Shown: positions 1 through 11,922 of the stretch, piece by piece
How positions within the stretch are numbered: position 1 is the stretch's first letter
Layout of the letters: the number at the start of each line of letters is the position of its first letter
NCBI RefSeq assembly: GCF_009905375.1
Contig: NC_133655.1
Span: 169,259,141-169,323,140, forward strand
Origin: Apium graveolens
Taxonomy: Eukaryota; Streptophyta; Magnoliopsida; Apiales; Apiaceae
Reading direction: 5' to 3'
DNA: 64,000 bases
Notes under the pieces: model-generated
What the model saw: only the letters and a program-made list of their open reading frames with translations
What the model was told of the DNA's origin: nothing
The model's database searches: none
Made by a program: the position numbers and the translations under genes

Positions 1-1562
1 TATCCAGTAACGGAGCGCAAATAGATTGTGAACGGAAGAAAGTAAAGATAAGAGTGCAGAATGAAAAAGAAGTAGTGTTTAAAGGTCAACGACATAACCA
101 TAAATTTCTAACCATGCTACAGGCAAAAAGATTGTTAAGGAAAGGTAACAAGGCCTATTTGGCTTATGTGATAGATACCAAGAAGGAAGCCTCTAATATA
201 CAGGACATACCCGTAGTAAACGAATTCGAGGATGTATTTCCAGAAAACTTACCAGGATTGCCACCTTACCGAGAAATAGAGTTCGCTATAGAGTTAGCAC
301 CAGGATCGGCACCAGTATCCAAGGCCCCATATAGGCTAGCCCCAGTTGAGATGAAGGAACTAGCTTCTCAACTGCAAGAGTTATTAGATAATGGAATGAT
401 AAGGCCCAGTGTGTCACCATGGGGAGCACCAGTACTGTTCGTAAAGAAAAAGGACGACAGTATGAGATTATGCATAGACTATCGAGAGCTAAATAAGCTG
501 ACTATAAAGAATAAGTACCCTCTCCCCAGGATTGATGATCTATTCGACCAACTCAAGGGAGCTGTACATTTTTCCAAAATAGATTTAAGAACAGGATATC
601 ACCAGTTAAAAATCAAACCGGAAGATATACCGAAGACTGCTTTTCGCACTTGGTATGGACACTATGAGTTCTTAGTTATGTCATTTGGGTTAACCAATGC
701 ACCCGTAGCTTTTATGGATTTGATGAACAGAGTGTTCAAAAAGTACCTGGATAAATGTGTGATAGGTTTTATAGACGATATTTTGATCTACTCAAAGACA
801 GAGCAAGAACACGCAGAACATTTGAGGATAGTCTTGGAAATATTGAGGAATGAGAAATTGTATGTCAAGTTCTCGAAGTGCGAGTTTTGGTTGAGAGAAG
901 TTCAGTTTTTAGGATATGTGGTGAGTACAAAAGGAGTTTTAGTTGACCCTGCCAAAATAGAGGCGGTATCCAATTGGGAAAGACCAACTACCCCAACGGA
1001 GGTTAGGAGTTTTGTGGGTTTAGCAGGATATTACCGAAGATTTGTGCAAGATTTTTCTAAGATAGACGATCCACTGACTAGACTTACCCGGAAGACAGAA
1101 AAGTTTGTATGGACAGAGAAATATCAGGAGAGTTTTCAAGAACTGAAAAGGAGGCTGGTGTCAACACCAGTGCTCGCTCTTCCCGATGGAAAGGGAGAGT
1201 TTGTGATATACAATGACGCATCGCTTAAAAGATTAGGATGTGTACTGATGCAGCACAATAAAGTTATAGCATATGCCTCTCGGCAATTGAAGGAATATGA
1301 GGGAAGATACCCTACGCATGATCTCGAATTAGCAGCCACAGTGTTTGCCCTGAAAATTTGGAGACACTACCTATACGATGAGAAATACGAGATCTACACT
1401 GACCATAAAAGCCTCAAATATATTTTCACTCAAAAGGAACTGAACATGAGACAGAGGAGATGGTTAGAGTTGATAAAAGACTACGATTGTGAAATTTTGT
1501 ATCACCCAGGTAAGCCAATGTGGTGGCTAACGCCCTTAGCAGGAAGGAAAGACTCAAGATGA
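1..1562 (+). pseudogene. pol: gypsy pol: reverse transcriptase and RNase H
   Basis: The reading frame is open from the window edge (base 3 on), so position 54 is not a true start. It runs from the end of protease into RT and RNase H. RT shows the [13 protein letters not shown] block, the [10 protein letters not shown] block and the catalytic [10 protein letters not shown] motif. RNase H shows an [12 protein letters not shown] block, with the usual first aspartate context altered to YNDAS, then HDLELAA and [12 protein letters not shown]. Near 1510 the conserved end of RNase H (after YHPGK) loses its frame through an apparent one-base loss, giving a false C-terminus. The correct frame continues after 1562, so this is a disrupted polyprotein, not a 502-residue gene. 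Confidence 0.88.
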
Positions 1563-2490
1563 TAATGGCATCGGAGGAGTTGATTAAGGAATTTGAGAAT
1601 ATGGAAATTGACGTGAGGATGACCGGTAGGGGAACGAAAGGATGATTTGAGATTAAGCTAGTGCCAGAGCTGACTGAAAAGATACGAGTATGTCAGGAAA
1701 AGAAGATGAGTGAGGAAAGAGGAATATTGACCGGTGAAGAAGTAAGATGCGAGAAGGACGAGAAAGGGATCATGAGGTATGCCTCCCAGATTTGGATTCC
1801 AAATGTGCAAGAATTAAAGGATGAGCTGCTGCACGAAGGGCACAACTCTAGATATTCAATCCACCCAGGAAGTACGAAAATATACCGTCACCTTAAGGAA
1901 TATTATTGGTGGCCTAACATGAAGAGAGAAGTAGCAGAGTCGGTCAGCAAGTGCTTGACATGCCAGAGAGTGAAGGCTGAACATCAGCGACCTAGTGGAC
2001 TATTACGACCCCTGGAAATTCCGGAATGGAAATGGGAGCATATAGCCATGGATTTTGTGACAGGCTTACCAAGAACAAAGACCAATCACGATGCCATATG
2101 GGTTATCATAGATAGATTGACCAAGTCTGCACACTTCCTACCAATCAACGAAAGATACACAGTAGACAAGTTGGTAGACATTTACTTGAAGGAAATTGTA
2201 GTGAGACACGACGTTCCTGTAGCCATAGTGTCAGTAGAGACCCAAGGTTTAATTTCCGATTTTGGAGAAGCTTCCAGGAATGCGTAGGCACCAGACTAAA
2301 CTTGAGTACCGCTTACCACCCCCAGACTGATGGACAAAGTGAAAGGACTATTCGGACCCTAGAAGATATGCTACGAGTGTGTGCCATTGATTTCAAAGGA
2401 AATTGGGATGACCACTTACCCCTGATCGAATTTGCTTACAACAATAGCTATCACGCTAGCATAGGAATGCCCCCGTATGAAGCTCTTTAA
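1563..2490 (+). pseudogene. pol: gypsy pol: integrase (zinc finger and catalytic core)
   Basis: This continues the same polyprotein. It contains the HHCC zinc-binding part (HEGHNSRYSIHPG, then CLTCQRVK) and the integrase core starting at WEHIAMDFVTGLP, which carries the first catalytic Asp. The region of the second Asp, around 2230-2290, is frameshifted: translation goes off frame after the AIVS residues and stops at 2287. The frame recovers at about 2302 with [20 protein letters not shown], which holds the catalytic Glu. Another stop falls at 2488-2490 after MPPYEAL. The product would insert element cDNA into the host genome, but this copy cannot make an active enzyme. Confidence 0.87.
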
Positions 2491-3090
2491 GGAAGAAGAT
2501 GTCGCTCTCCCCTGTGTTGGGATGAAGTTGGAGAGCACAAGATATTAGGACCAGAGTTAGTTCAGCAGACCAGAGAAATGGTAGGACTCATCAGGAAAAG
2601 ACTGGTAGCAGCCCAGGACATACAAAAGAAGTACGCCGACCAGACCAGGAAGGATAGGGAATATGAAGTAGGAGATTCTATGCTATTAAAGGTATCCCCG
2701 TGGAAAGGAGTGATGAGATTTAGAAAGAAAGGGAAGCTGAGTCCCAGATTGATAGGTACCTTTGAAATTTTGAGGAGAATAGGACCTCTAGCTTACGAGC
2801 TTGCCTTGCCTCCTAATTTGCAACAAGTACACAACGTGTTCCATGTGTCCATGTTAAGGAAGTACCATGCAGACGCACGACATGTAATAGAATACGAGCA
2901 GGTAGATTTATAACCAGACCTGACCTACATCGAACAACCAGTGAGGATAATGGACCAGAAAGAACAAGTGCTGAGGAACAAAACTATGAAGCTGGTTAGG
3001 ATCTTATGGAGAAATCAAAATGTCGAAGAGTCAACTTGGGAACTTGAAGACGCAATAAGGAATAGATATCCCCACATATTTTCTAATTGA
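2491..3090 (+). pseudogene. pol: gypsy integrase C-terminus with chromodomain-like tail
   Basis: The integrase C-terminal region resumes in frame at about 2578, with the GDSMLLKVSPWKG and HNVFHVSMLRKY blocks that are characteristic of chromoviral integrases. A stop at 2911-2913 replaces one codon. The frame then continues to a terminal stop at 3088-3090 and includes EESTWELEDAIRNRYPHIF, which matches the tail of the chromodomain-like module of plant chromoviruses. In this family that module is thought to guide integration to particular chromatin. The call rests on these short blocks and on position just before the PPT; the 2913 stop makes the tail untranslatable in this copy. Confidence 0.82.
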
Positions 3091-3111
3091 TTCAGGGACG
3101 AAATCCTTGTT

Positions 3112-3123
3112 AGAGGAGAAGAC
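3112..3123 (+). other. polypurine tract of element G1
   Basis: A purine run (AGAGGAGAAGAC) lies directly before the LTR start TGTAATAAC and just downstream of the pol stop. This is where plus-strand DNA synthesis is primed in gypsy elements. Confidence 0.75.
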
Positions 3124-6100
3124 TGTAATAACTCGAATTTTTGAGACCTTGTAAAATGTTTAAATGAATAGTAACCCTGACGGACGGGAAAAACTTTTGA
3201 GCCCACACTATGTAGTGCATGAGAAAATGAGTTTCGGAGTTGATATTACGACTATACGTACCAAATGAGTGTATGTAAACGCTATTAGTTTTCGAAGAAA
3301 AGGAACTTTGAAAAACGACCGTAGTTACGATTCATCGAGGATTACGGGAATCACAATATAATTACGAGATTAAAACCCTACGGATTTATACTCAAGTAGG
3401 ATAATTAAAAGTATAAGGAATGAATACGAAAGGAATTTCATCGCGAACCATTTACGAGTAAGTATTACGAAAATGTTTAAGCAACCGAGCGAATGCGTAA
3501 ACGATTAAACAAATGTAACGCACTAACTAAACCATGGTAAGGAAGTAAACATGATTACTTCATCAAATAGTGAGCTAACCATAGGATGATCAAGCTAGCT
3601 AGCAAAATAGTGTGCTAAGGAAGCTAACCATGTAGTTTAGCTTGTAACCTAGGAAGCTATTAAGATTTGTCCCTAAGATTTGCAACCAAGAATCAACCTA
3701 GAATGCTATACTAGGAAGAATAAAATCAAGTGCAAGATATCACCCCATCTTCCTAGAAGCAACCTAGAAAATCAACCAAGCTAAGCAACCAGGAGGAGTA
3801 TAAATACCCCCCATCACAATTGCTTCCATTCGGCAATTTGAAGAAAAAAGGGGAATTCAAATTCAAAAACTCAAGTTCTAGCTCTTGTAAAATCATCCAA
3901 TTAATTCTCAAGCCTCCTAGAAATTAAACTAAGGTAAGAAAATTCTTTCATCTCTTTTTATCAAGGTTTGATGGGTTAAATAAAATCAAGAAACTCACTA
4001 GTGAATAGTATGAATGGTAACCTCTCTTTGGTTTCTTGATTTCCATGGTGGTTTTAGGTTCCAAAAATCCCACCAAGCACTTCCAAGCCTCCACCATCCT
4101 CAAGAACACATCTCAAGATTTCAAGAAAGGTAAAAATCTTTGGCCCAACTTTATTTAAGATTCATTTTTAAGATCCATTTAGTATGTGGTAGTAAACTTA
4201 GTGTAATGAATGTTATTGATGAAATCTTGATGATTAAGTTAAGTAGATTTGAGGTTGGTTGTTGTTGCCTAAAGAACATGATGTTCTTGAGAGGATTTTG
4301 TGTGTTGATGATGATATGATGATTGTTGGTGGTTGTGTTAAGAGTTAGGGCGTAAACGAAACCCCGATCATAAACGTAACTTCGTTAAAACCAACAAATC
4401 CTAACTTTAAGTTACTGCAGAAAGTACAGAAGTTATAAACTTTATTTTCTTGAAAAATCCTTGTTTAGGATATAAAATGTTATAAGGATCATTTAGGCGC
4501 TTGAATCGCTTGATTCTGATTTACGGATAAAAAGTTATGGTCATTTTACTAAAAGTGATTTACGCGACAAAAACTGCTACGAATCACGATTTTTGAAAAT
4601 ATAAAGGTTCGACTTAAAAGTGTTCATAAATCATGAAATGTTTATAGAGAGTAACATATTGAGTTTCCTAACTTCCATAAAAATTTCAAGTGAAAATAAT
4701 GATTTCTCAATTTTATAAAAATATCGGAGCCGAGACCGCGCGAGTAGAAACCGTAAGAATCCATAAGCAGAGCCGGCGACGATAATAAGAATGAACCTAA
4801 GATGCTTAGGAAAATGAAGTGACCATAATTTGAATATGACTTAAAGGAATGATAAGGGTAGTATAAGTTGAGAGGGTGCATAATAAGTAGCGCATGAGTG
4901 CGAGTTGCCGTAAATTAGAACGGAACCTAACGAAATGAAATGTGTTTATGGTTATAGATTTCCGAGCGGAACCTAGAGCATCCTCCACCTCGAGATACCC
5001 AGGCAAGTTTACGAACCCAAATCCATTTTTACTGTTGTGTTGTGAAAGGATTGTTTTACTATCATCGCATAAATACCATGCTTTCCATGATACATAGTTG
5101 TTGAAATTTTGCATAATGTAGCGATGTTGTACGATAAAGTATATATCATGAAATGTTATTTCGCTTTAAGCGTGACGTATTATATAAGACCGAGAGTCGG
5201 TCGGGATTTAAGATAAAACCCGGGAATCATTTTGGTGATATTATAGGGCGATTATAAGTCCATAGTAGTACATTTTAAAGGGACTCATCGTCCACTTACG
5301 AAACATTAAAATACCTCGAACTTTTATTAAAATGATTTCCCAACGATCATATTCCCTCAACTATATTTTATTGTTCGAATAATAAATACTATATACTTAT
5401 TCCTTATTATGGGAGTAGTATACTCCAATGATTATTTATTTCAAACCCGATTAATCACTATAGATTATTAATTATTGAGACACAAACCAGTTGAGGAATA
5501 TTATTTTAAATATTCTTTTAGAAAGTAAACCCATTCGAGGTTTAATTATTTATCGACTATTATTTAATTAATTATTATTCTTAAAGGGTTTATTATTGAT
5601 TTAAAAATCATAGATCCTGATTTAAAATATACTTTCTGATTTCAGAATATCATTCGAATAATTTCAGATCGTCGGTGAATATTATACCGACTTATTTAAT
5701 ATTTTGAATATAGTTTTAAGGAGAAACTTTTCCCCCTTATTAATTATCTGTTCACAACGGTCAACTCACATCCTTAGTACTTCCTCTGAAATTCTCGGAA
5801 GTACGTATATACATATATATACACTTATATCTTAGAGAGATAAGCTGTTTCTATCAACAAGCAAAATGCTTGGGGAACTTCGATGTGGTTCGAGTTCTCG
5901 AGATTGATAGAATCCTTTTAAAGGACAAGGGATGGGTAGACTCTGGTACTATGTGTGCTAGATGGACTACCAAAGGTACCGCAGGAGAAGGTACTCTGTG
6001 TACTCAGGAACTTGTGAAGTATGTACATACCCGAAAATGGGACACGTAGCCCGAATGCGGCAAGGGTGATAACCGGGATACGAAGGAGTCGTCCTTCTAC

Positions 6101-6866
6101 TAGTAGAAAAGGTTATTATTATCGTATTATGACTGATCATCGTATACGGTGGCTCCAACGAGTGTCCTAATTCTTCCAATTGGAATTGAGATGTAATACC
6201 GTAACCCAAGCCTAGGTGCTGGGATTACTATTAAGGTATTCGCAGGATATTAAAATCCGTTAAAGAATTGTTTTCATAAGAAGGTGTGTATCACCAAGGA
6301 AAACTATTTTCAAATAAAACATAATTATCATATATGATGTTATTATACAGTCATTTTCATACTGTACATTATTATGCTGGGCATTATAGCTCACACTTGT
6401 TTTCTTAAATTGATATAACATAACAGTGAATCAAGATGCCTGCCATGAGAAACACATCCAGGAAATGGGTAGGAAATGGCCAGCTGTTCCGTAGATTGTT
6501 TGGTGTTGTACCACAGGTAGTCTGAATAAGCTGGATTAGTTTTCAGTTGTTTATAGTTCAACTTATTTATAAGTATGACTTATGTAAGGTAAGAAACAAG
6601 AAATGTATATTTGGCCGGCGGACTAGCCTTACCTAAAGGTCACTCCCCGGTAAGATTAATTACTTTTGGGTTGTAATAAATATCACTTGATGGTTGACAA
6701 TTACTCTAGTTATGATGGTTCATTTCTAAGACAATAACTTGTAAGTGTGTGTGTGTGATAAGTGTGGGGTCGTGAAGCGTGAGTATTTATATATTATAGT
6801 GTGAGTTGTGTGAGTTTAGATGGCGTGGCCTCCGAGACTCCTGACCCCGGGTTTTGGGGCGCCACA
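3124..6866 (+). repeat. 3' LTR of gypsy element G1 (3743 bp)
   Basis: It starts TGTAATAAC right after the PPT and ends CCCCGGGTTTTGGGGCGCCACA-like, with TG...CA termini. The end resembles those of the two other gypsy LTRs here (51876, and 60094 on the other strand), which have GACCCCGGATTTGGG near the terminus. Its first 100 bases resemble the reverse-strand start at 12463, including a shared CACACTATGTAG block. I see no gene in this 3.7 kb; apparent reading frames are short and unconvincing. A GT-rich microsatellite lies near 6748-6758. Confidence 0.85.
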
Positions 6867-8753
6867 CCTTGTGCCCAAGAATGATGACCTGTTGCACCAT
6901 AAAGTGACATTTCTCCCGATTGAGAAACCATATTGGTCTCAACGCACCTTTTCAGCACTAAACCAAAATTGTGAAAACATTAATCATAAGAAGTTTTGAA
7001 GACAAAAAAGTCATTCATGAACACTTCAACATTATTTCCATTCATATCAGAGAAGATAGCCATCATGCATCTCTGAAATATGGCTGGTGCACCACATAAC
7101 CCAAAAGAAACTCTTCTGAAGGCAAACGTACCAAACAGACAAGTGAAGGTAGTCTTTTCTTGATCTTCGGGAGCAATGCAAATCTGATTATAACCCGAAT
7201 AGCCATCCATAAGATAGCAGTACTCATGCCCAGCCAACCTGTCAAGCATCTAATCAATAAAATGAAGAAGGAAGTGATCTTTCCTTGTGGCTTTGTTCAG
7301 CTTCCTGTAATTAACGCAAACTCTCCAACCCGTGACTGTTCGAGTAGGAATGAGCTCATTCTTTTCATTAGCAACCACGGTGATGCCTCCTTTCTTCAGC
7401 GACACTGAACTGGGTTCACCCAAGAATTGTCAGAAATAGGATAAATGATGCCTATATCTAGCCACTTGAGAATTTCCTTCTTCACAACCTCTTCCATGAT
7501 CGGATTTATCCTTCTTTATTGCTCAACAGTCGGCTTGCTTCCTTCCTCTAGCAGAATTTTGTGCATGCAATAAGAATGGCTGATTCCCTTGATATCTGCT
7601 ATAGTCCATCTAATTGCCGATTTGAGCTCTCTCAAAATTCTTAAGAGCTTTTTCTCATCACTACCTGAAAGGTCAGATGCAATAATAATAGGCAAATTAG
7701 ATGCATCACCTAAAAACGCATACCTCAAATATTCAGGAAAAGGTTTAAGCTCGAGTGTAGGAGCTTCCTTAATAGATGGCTTGAGATGCTTTGGAGAATT
7801 TTTCAGCTCTTCCAATCCCCGAGATTCAAAAGGCATATCTAGCCTTCGCTTCCAAGGAGAATCATTGAAATACTGCAACTGTTCATCACCTTCATCATCT
7901 TCACTATCTGAACCCCCCATCAAGGCTTTCTCTAAGGCATCAGACTTTAGCATTTGATCAAGCTCTAAAGTAACCACAGATTCGACCAACTCCACCTTAA
8001 AGCACTCCTCTTCATCAGTAGAGAATTTCATGGCATTAAAAATATTGAAGGCCACATCCTGATCCTGAACTCGCATAGTGAGTTCTCCTTTTTGAACATC
8101 AATCAAGGTTCGACCAGTAGCCAAGAAAGGTCTTCTTAAGATTATGGGAATCTTCTTTTCCTTCTCGAAATCAAGAATTACAAAGCCAATAGGAAAGATG
8201 AGTTTGTCCACTTTGACCAAGACATCCTCCACAATGCCTCATGGATATGTAATAGAACGATCGGCCAACTACAAGGACATATAAGTAGGCTTTGGATCAG
8301 GTAAACCCAACTTCTTGAAGATAGACAAAGGCATCAGATTGATGCTAGCTCCCAAATCACATAAACACTTGTCGAATGACAATTTTATGATGGTGCAAAG
8401 AATAGTGAAACTTTCAGGATCATTAAGCTTCAAAGGCAACTTCTGTTGTAGCACAACACTGCATTCCTCCGTAAGATCACAACGGTCTCTAAGTCATCGA
8501 GCTTCACTTTCTGAGAGAGAATACCTTTCATAAACTTCGCATAGCTTGGCATTTGTTCAAGAGCTTCAACAAAAGGTATATTGATATGAAGTTTCTTGAA
8601 CACCTCCTGAAACTTAGCAAATTGCTTATCCAACTTTTGCTTCTGCAACCTCTTAGGAAAAGGAGGTGGAGGATAAACCTGTTTCTCCCTTGTATTACCC
8701 TCAGGAGGAGTGTGTTCCACAGTTTTCTTCCTTGATTCCACTTCTGCTTCCTT
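6867..8753 (-). pseudogene. pol: Athila-like protease and reverse transcriptase, broken
   Basis: Minus-strand pieces at 8741-8430, 8454-8269, 8232-7516 and 7249-6980 form one decayed polyprotein. The first carries the KKLHINIPFVEALEQMPSYAK block that precedes protease. The second has the protease active-site block LCDLGASINLMP, with a Leu where Thr or Ser often follows the catalytic Asp. The third has PIILRRPFLATGRTLIDVQKG and, near its end, WTIADIKGIS at the start of RT. The fourth has the RT core; its catalytic block reads FMNDFFVF, so the first Asp of the usual FMDDF is Asn. Frameshifts and stops separate the pieces. RT stops abruptly at the G1 LTR. Confidence 0.87.
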
Positions 8754-10056
8754 CTACACCTCTTCTTCAGCTAAAACTTCAGATTTTAGAACTTGAGATT
8801 TTTCGGGGTTAGCAACCTTTCCAGACCTCAATGTTATTGCTTTAACTTTCTCTTTCGCTTTCCTCTTCCCTAGAACTTCTGTGTCACTAGGGAGTGTACC
8901 AGGCTGTCGATTCAACAAAGCATTGGCAATCTGCCTAATTTGATTCTCCAGAGTCTTGATAGAAACCACTTGGCTCTTGCACATGAGCCTCAACTCCTCC
9001 AATTCAGATTTTCATTGGATTGATTTGTACTTCCATGCGGTAGTTGCTGAAGTTGGAGTTGTTGTCTTGGAGCATATTGCGGTTGTTGAAAACCAGGAGG
9101 GTTGAATTGCTTTGTTGCATACTGCTGATAAGGCTGTTGCACCGCATTCTGGTTGTTGCTCCGGCTGAAGTTAGGATGATTGCGGTTGTTGGGATGATAA
9201 ATGGTTGGAGCTGGTTGCTGTGAACTCTGAACGTTGCTTATATATTGAGCTGATTGACTAGAAATAGCACACTGCTCAGTTTCATGCGCACCTGCACAAA
9301 GCTCACAAACAGTTGTAATATGATTAATTCCATAATTAGCCAAATAATCCACCTTCATCGTCAAAGCCTGAAACTGAACAGCTATAGCAGTAGATGTATC
9401 CATTTCCAGAACTCCTTCTACCTGCTATGAGGCATTCTCAGAGTTGGGTTCTGGTATTCATTAGTAGCCATCAGTTCAATCAACTCATAAGCTTTATCGT
9501 AGCTCTTAGGCCATAAGACTCCACCTGATGCTGCATCGAGCATGGGTCTAGACTATATTCCCAAACCATTATAAAAGCAATTTATGATCATCCATTCAGG
9601 CATGCCATTATGAGGACACTTCCTAAGCATCTCCTTACAGCGATCCCAAGCCTCACACAAAGATTCTCCCAATTGCTGCGCAAATTGAGTGAGAGCATTT
9701 CTGATTGCAGCAGTCTTCGCCATAGGGAAGAATTTAGTTAGAAACTTCTGAGCAAGATCCTCCCATTTGGTGATAGAACCTGCTGGTAGAGAATGTAACC
9801 AACACTTAGCTTTATCTGAATGTGAAAAGCCTCAACCTAATAGCATCTTCAGAAACTCCATTGAACTTGAAAGTGTCGCAGATCTTGATGAAATCTCTGA
9901 TGTGCATGTTGGGATCTTCAATTGGAGAACCCCCAAACTGAAGTGAATTCTATATCATTTGAATCGTGCTAGACTGATTTCAAAGATGTTGGCCGCAATG
10001 GCTGGTCTGATAATGCTAGACTGAATATCATTGATCTTTGGCTGAGAATAATCCAT
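8754..10056 (-). pseudogene. gag: Athila-like gag, broken
   Basis: The probable start is the ATG at 10056 (MDYSQPKIND). The region down to 9404 translates, with stops, as a retrotransposon gag domain: blocks such as KCWLHSLPAGSITKWEDLAQKF and ESLCEAWDRCKEMLRKCPHNG are readable around 9600-9810. One visible stop falls in the GIQSRP block near 9550. At 9403-8990 there is a zinc-knuckle-like motif (CELCAGAHETEQC) and a Gln/Asn/Pro-rich stretch. At 9002-8754 the ENQIRQIANALLNRQPGTLPSDTE and ITLRSGK blocks mark the gag-protease linker of Athila elements. The product would be the capsid and nucleocapsid protein. Confidence 0.83.
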
Positions 10057-10309
10057 CAAAGCCTTTGGATTCGCTGCTTGATTCCCACTATAATGAGTGG
10101 TTCTTCTTCAACTTTCTCAACTTTTTCAAGAACTTCTTCAACTCTTTCAAATCCTTCCAGTGCTTCTTTACGAGATTGAGAATGTGTTCACATACAGGCC
10201 CTCTAGAGTACCTGAAACACATCAAGTACCCAAGTAAGTAAAATATCCGAGTCAGTGAACTTTAACGACCACTGATGACAAGCACATAAACTAAAAATTA
10301 ACACCGAGT

Positions 10310-10326
10310 CCCCGACAGCGGCGCCA
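10310..10326 (-). other. primer-binding site, tRNA-Asp type
   Basis: On the minus strand it begins TGGCGCC and continues to the CGGGG block, six bases after the LTR end. This is the primer-binding form used by Athila-type elements, complementary to the tRNA-Asp 3' end. Confidence 0.82.
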
Positions 10327-10332
10327 AAAACC

Positions 10333-11435
10333 TGTAAGGATGACAACTAATTAGATAACATGAAACTAGTAAACGCCAACTTTCGTTGTACGAATACCCT
10401 ACTACCAGACATTCACAAAAAAGATAGAAGCTGAATAGACACCAAATAAGTTGAGACCCTATATGTCTAAAAATTTGACAACATAAAGGTTTAATGCACA
10501 AGTCATCTATCGTGATTACATAGGGCAAGTAAGATGGTTAAAATTACCTATGAATGATGCATAACAAATACATGAACCTATGCTAGCATGGAAAGTTCTA
10601 AATCTCTATATTCACTATCGCTTCAATAAATATTAACACGCTATCTTATATGTTCGCGACACACATAAGATGAATAAGCGCAACCAATACTAGGATATCA
10701 TACAATCACACATACTAAGATACTGAAACAAATTAACTATAAAAATTCATAAGTAAATCATTTAAGACCTCACGATAACAATTAGTTTATAACCGAACTC
10801 ATCATCACCATGGGTTCCAATGAAAGCATGGTAAATAAACCGAGATAAATGAAGTCTGAAATAACTGAATTAAAAAAAAGTACGTTAACAAGAGTATTAG
10901 GTTCAACAACAAAGAAAACGAGTATCCAAGTTTACAACTTAAGCAAAAAATCACAAGTAAAACAAGTTCTTCTTCTCCTTCATTGAATTTGTGCTATTAG
11001 GTCTTCTTCCTGTCTTCTCATTGCTCTCCGTTATAAAATACGTCTTTAAAAGGTCTTTAAATACCAACCCAAATCGACCAGAAGTCCAGCAGATCAATAT
11101 TCTATTAGAAACAGGATTCTGGAAAATCGACCTAGCGCGGCCGCCCCCAAGTACAGCGCGACCGCTCCCAAGTGTAGCGCGGTCGCCCTGAGCTTCTAAA
11201 AAACTTTATTTTTCTTATTTAATTTCCTTCACTTGCTGGTTTCTTCATGCACTCGACCAAGGCTCCATCCTAACACTCTTCCAAGCATAAATCATGCAAT
11301 TTCTAATCCTTCTTCCTGATTATGCCCTGAAATGCAAAACACTACAAAAACATCAAATACACAAATAACTTGAGTACAAAACACCAATTTGAGTCTTTAC
11401 GAAGCGTTCTATATGGATATAAATGCCACTTAACA
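10333..11435 (-). repeat. 5' LTR of the Athila-like element (1103 bp)
   Basis: In element orientation it starts TGTTAAGTGGCATTTATATC at 11435 and ends ATCCTTACA at 10333, next to the PBS. The start matches the Athila LTR style. A GC-rich stretch with GCGCGGCCGC and repeated AGCGCGRYCG steps lies at 11130-11195. No gene is seen. Confidence 0.78.
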
Positions 11436-11822
11436 GTGACTTAATAAAAAAATCACTTAAATGATTTTCGTCAAATAAATAGTATTACCGTTTATTTTTA
11501 AGGATAAAGTGGTCCAACACCTTTATTAATAGTCACTTCAACCTCAAAAAAGTAAATATCACATATTTTATTTTTTCAAAATTTGTAAAAATTTAATATC
11601 TATTATATAATAAAAAAAAAATGCACAGCCTAATAAAAAGGAATGTGCATAACTCCACAGCCAAATAAACACTGATAGGCCTCGTACTGCTATCTAAGTG
11701 AAATGGTATTAGTTACCATTTCCCACTTGCATAAACACATCATACCAACACACTGATTCAAAGTCATGTATCCTTACTTGACTTATCCACGACCAATGAT
11801 TGAAGTTCAAGTATAGAAAAAT
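11436..11822 (+). other. unassigned AT-rich DNA next to an assembly gap
   Basis: No coding frame or retrotransposon motif is visible. An imperfect inverted repeat (AGTGACTTAATAAA near 11435, with its reverse complement TTTATTAATAGTCACT near 11521-11536) flanks about 100 bases and could be a small MITE-like relic. The right part may belong to the gypsy LTR that ends at 12463, but the gap hides the junction. Confidence 0.5.
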
Positions 11823-11922
11823 NNNNNNNNNNNNNNNNNNNNNNNNNNNNNNNNNNNNNNNNNNNNNNNNNNNNNNNNNNNNNNNNNNNNNNNNNNNNNN
11901 NNNNNNNNNNNNNNNNNNNNNN
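11823..11922 (+). other. assembly gap (100 Ns)
   Basis: Exactly 100 N characters, the usual placeholder for a gap of unknown size. The true sequence between the Athila LTR and the next LTR piece is therefore unknown, and any reading frame across it is artificial. Confidence 0.99.

Larger units (their letters stand above)
1..6866 (+). mobile_element. Ty3/gypsy chromovirus (Tekay/Del-like), 3' part, element G1
   Basis: The window opens inside a gypsy polyprotein and reads RT, RNase H, integrase and a chromodomain-like C-terminus, followed by a polypurine tract and a 3.7 kb 3' LTR. This domain order, the long LTR and the LTR ends (TGTAATAAC at the start, GGGGCGCCACA at the end) are typical of Tekay/Del chromoviruses. 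The 5' LTR, gag and most of protease lie upstream of the window. Its 3' end abuts the RT codons of an Athila-like element, so G1 is inserted in that element; CCTTG at 6867-6871 should be one copy of its target duplication. The coding part carries frameshifts and stops, so this copy is dead. Confidence 0.88.
6867..11435 (-). mobile_element. Athila-like Ty3/gypsy element, 5' part
   Basis: On the minus strand the order is 5' LTR, PBS, gag, protease and RT; the element is cut off at 6867 by insertion of G1. The PBS matches the 3' end of tRNA-Asp, as in Athila elements. The protein blocks (gag zinc finger, ITLRSGK linker, protease LCDLGASINLMP, RT PEDQEKTTFTC and GLCGAPAIFQRCMM) are typical of the Athila lineage. 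Minus-strand translation shows RT reaching the ILGHK block exactly at 6867, so the break is inside RT. The rest of the element should lie upstream of the window. CTTAACA|GTGAC at 11429-11440 marks its 5' boundary and a candidate target duplication. Confidence 0.88.
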
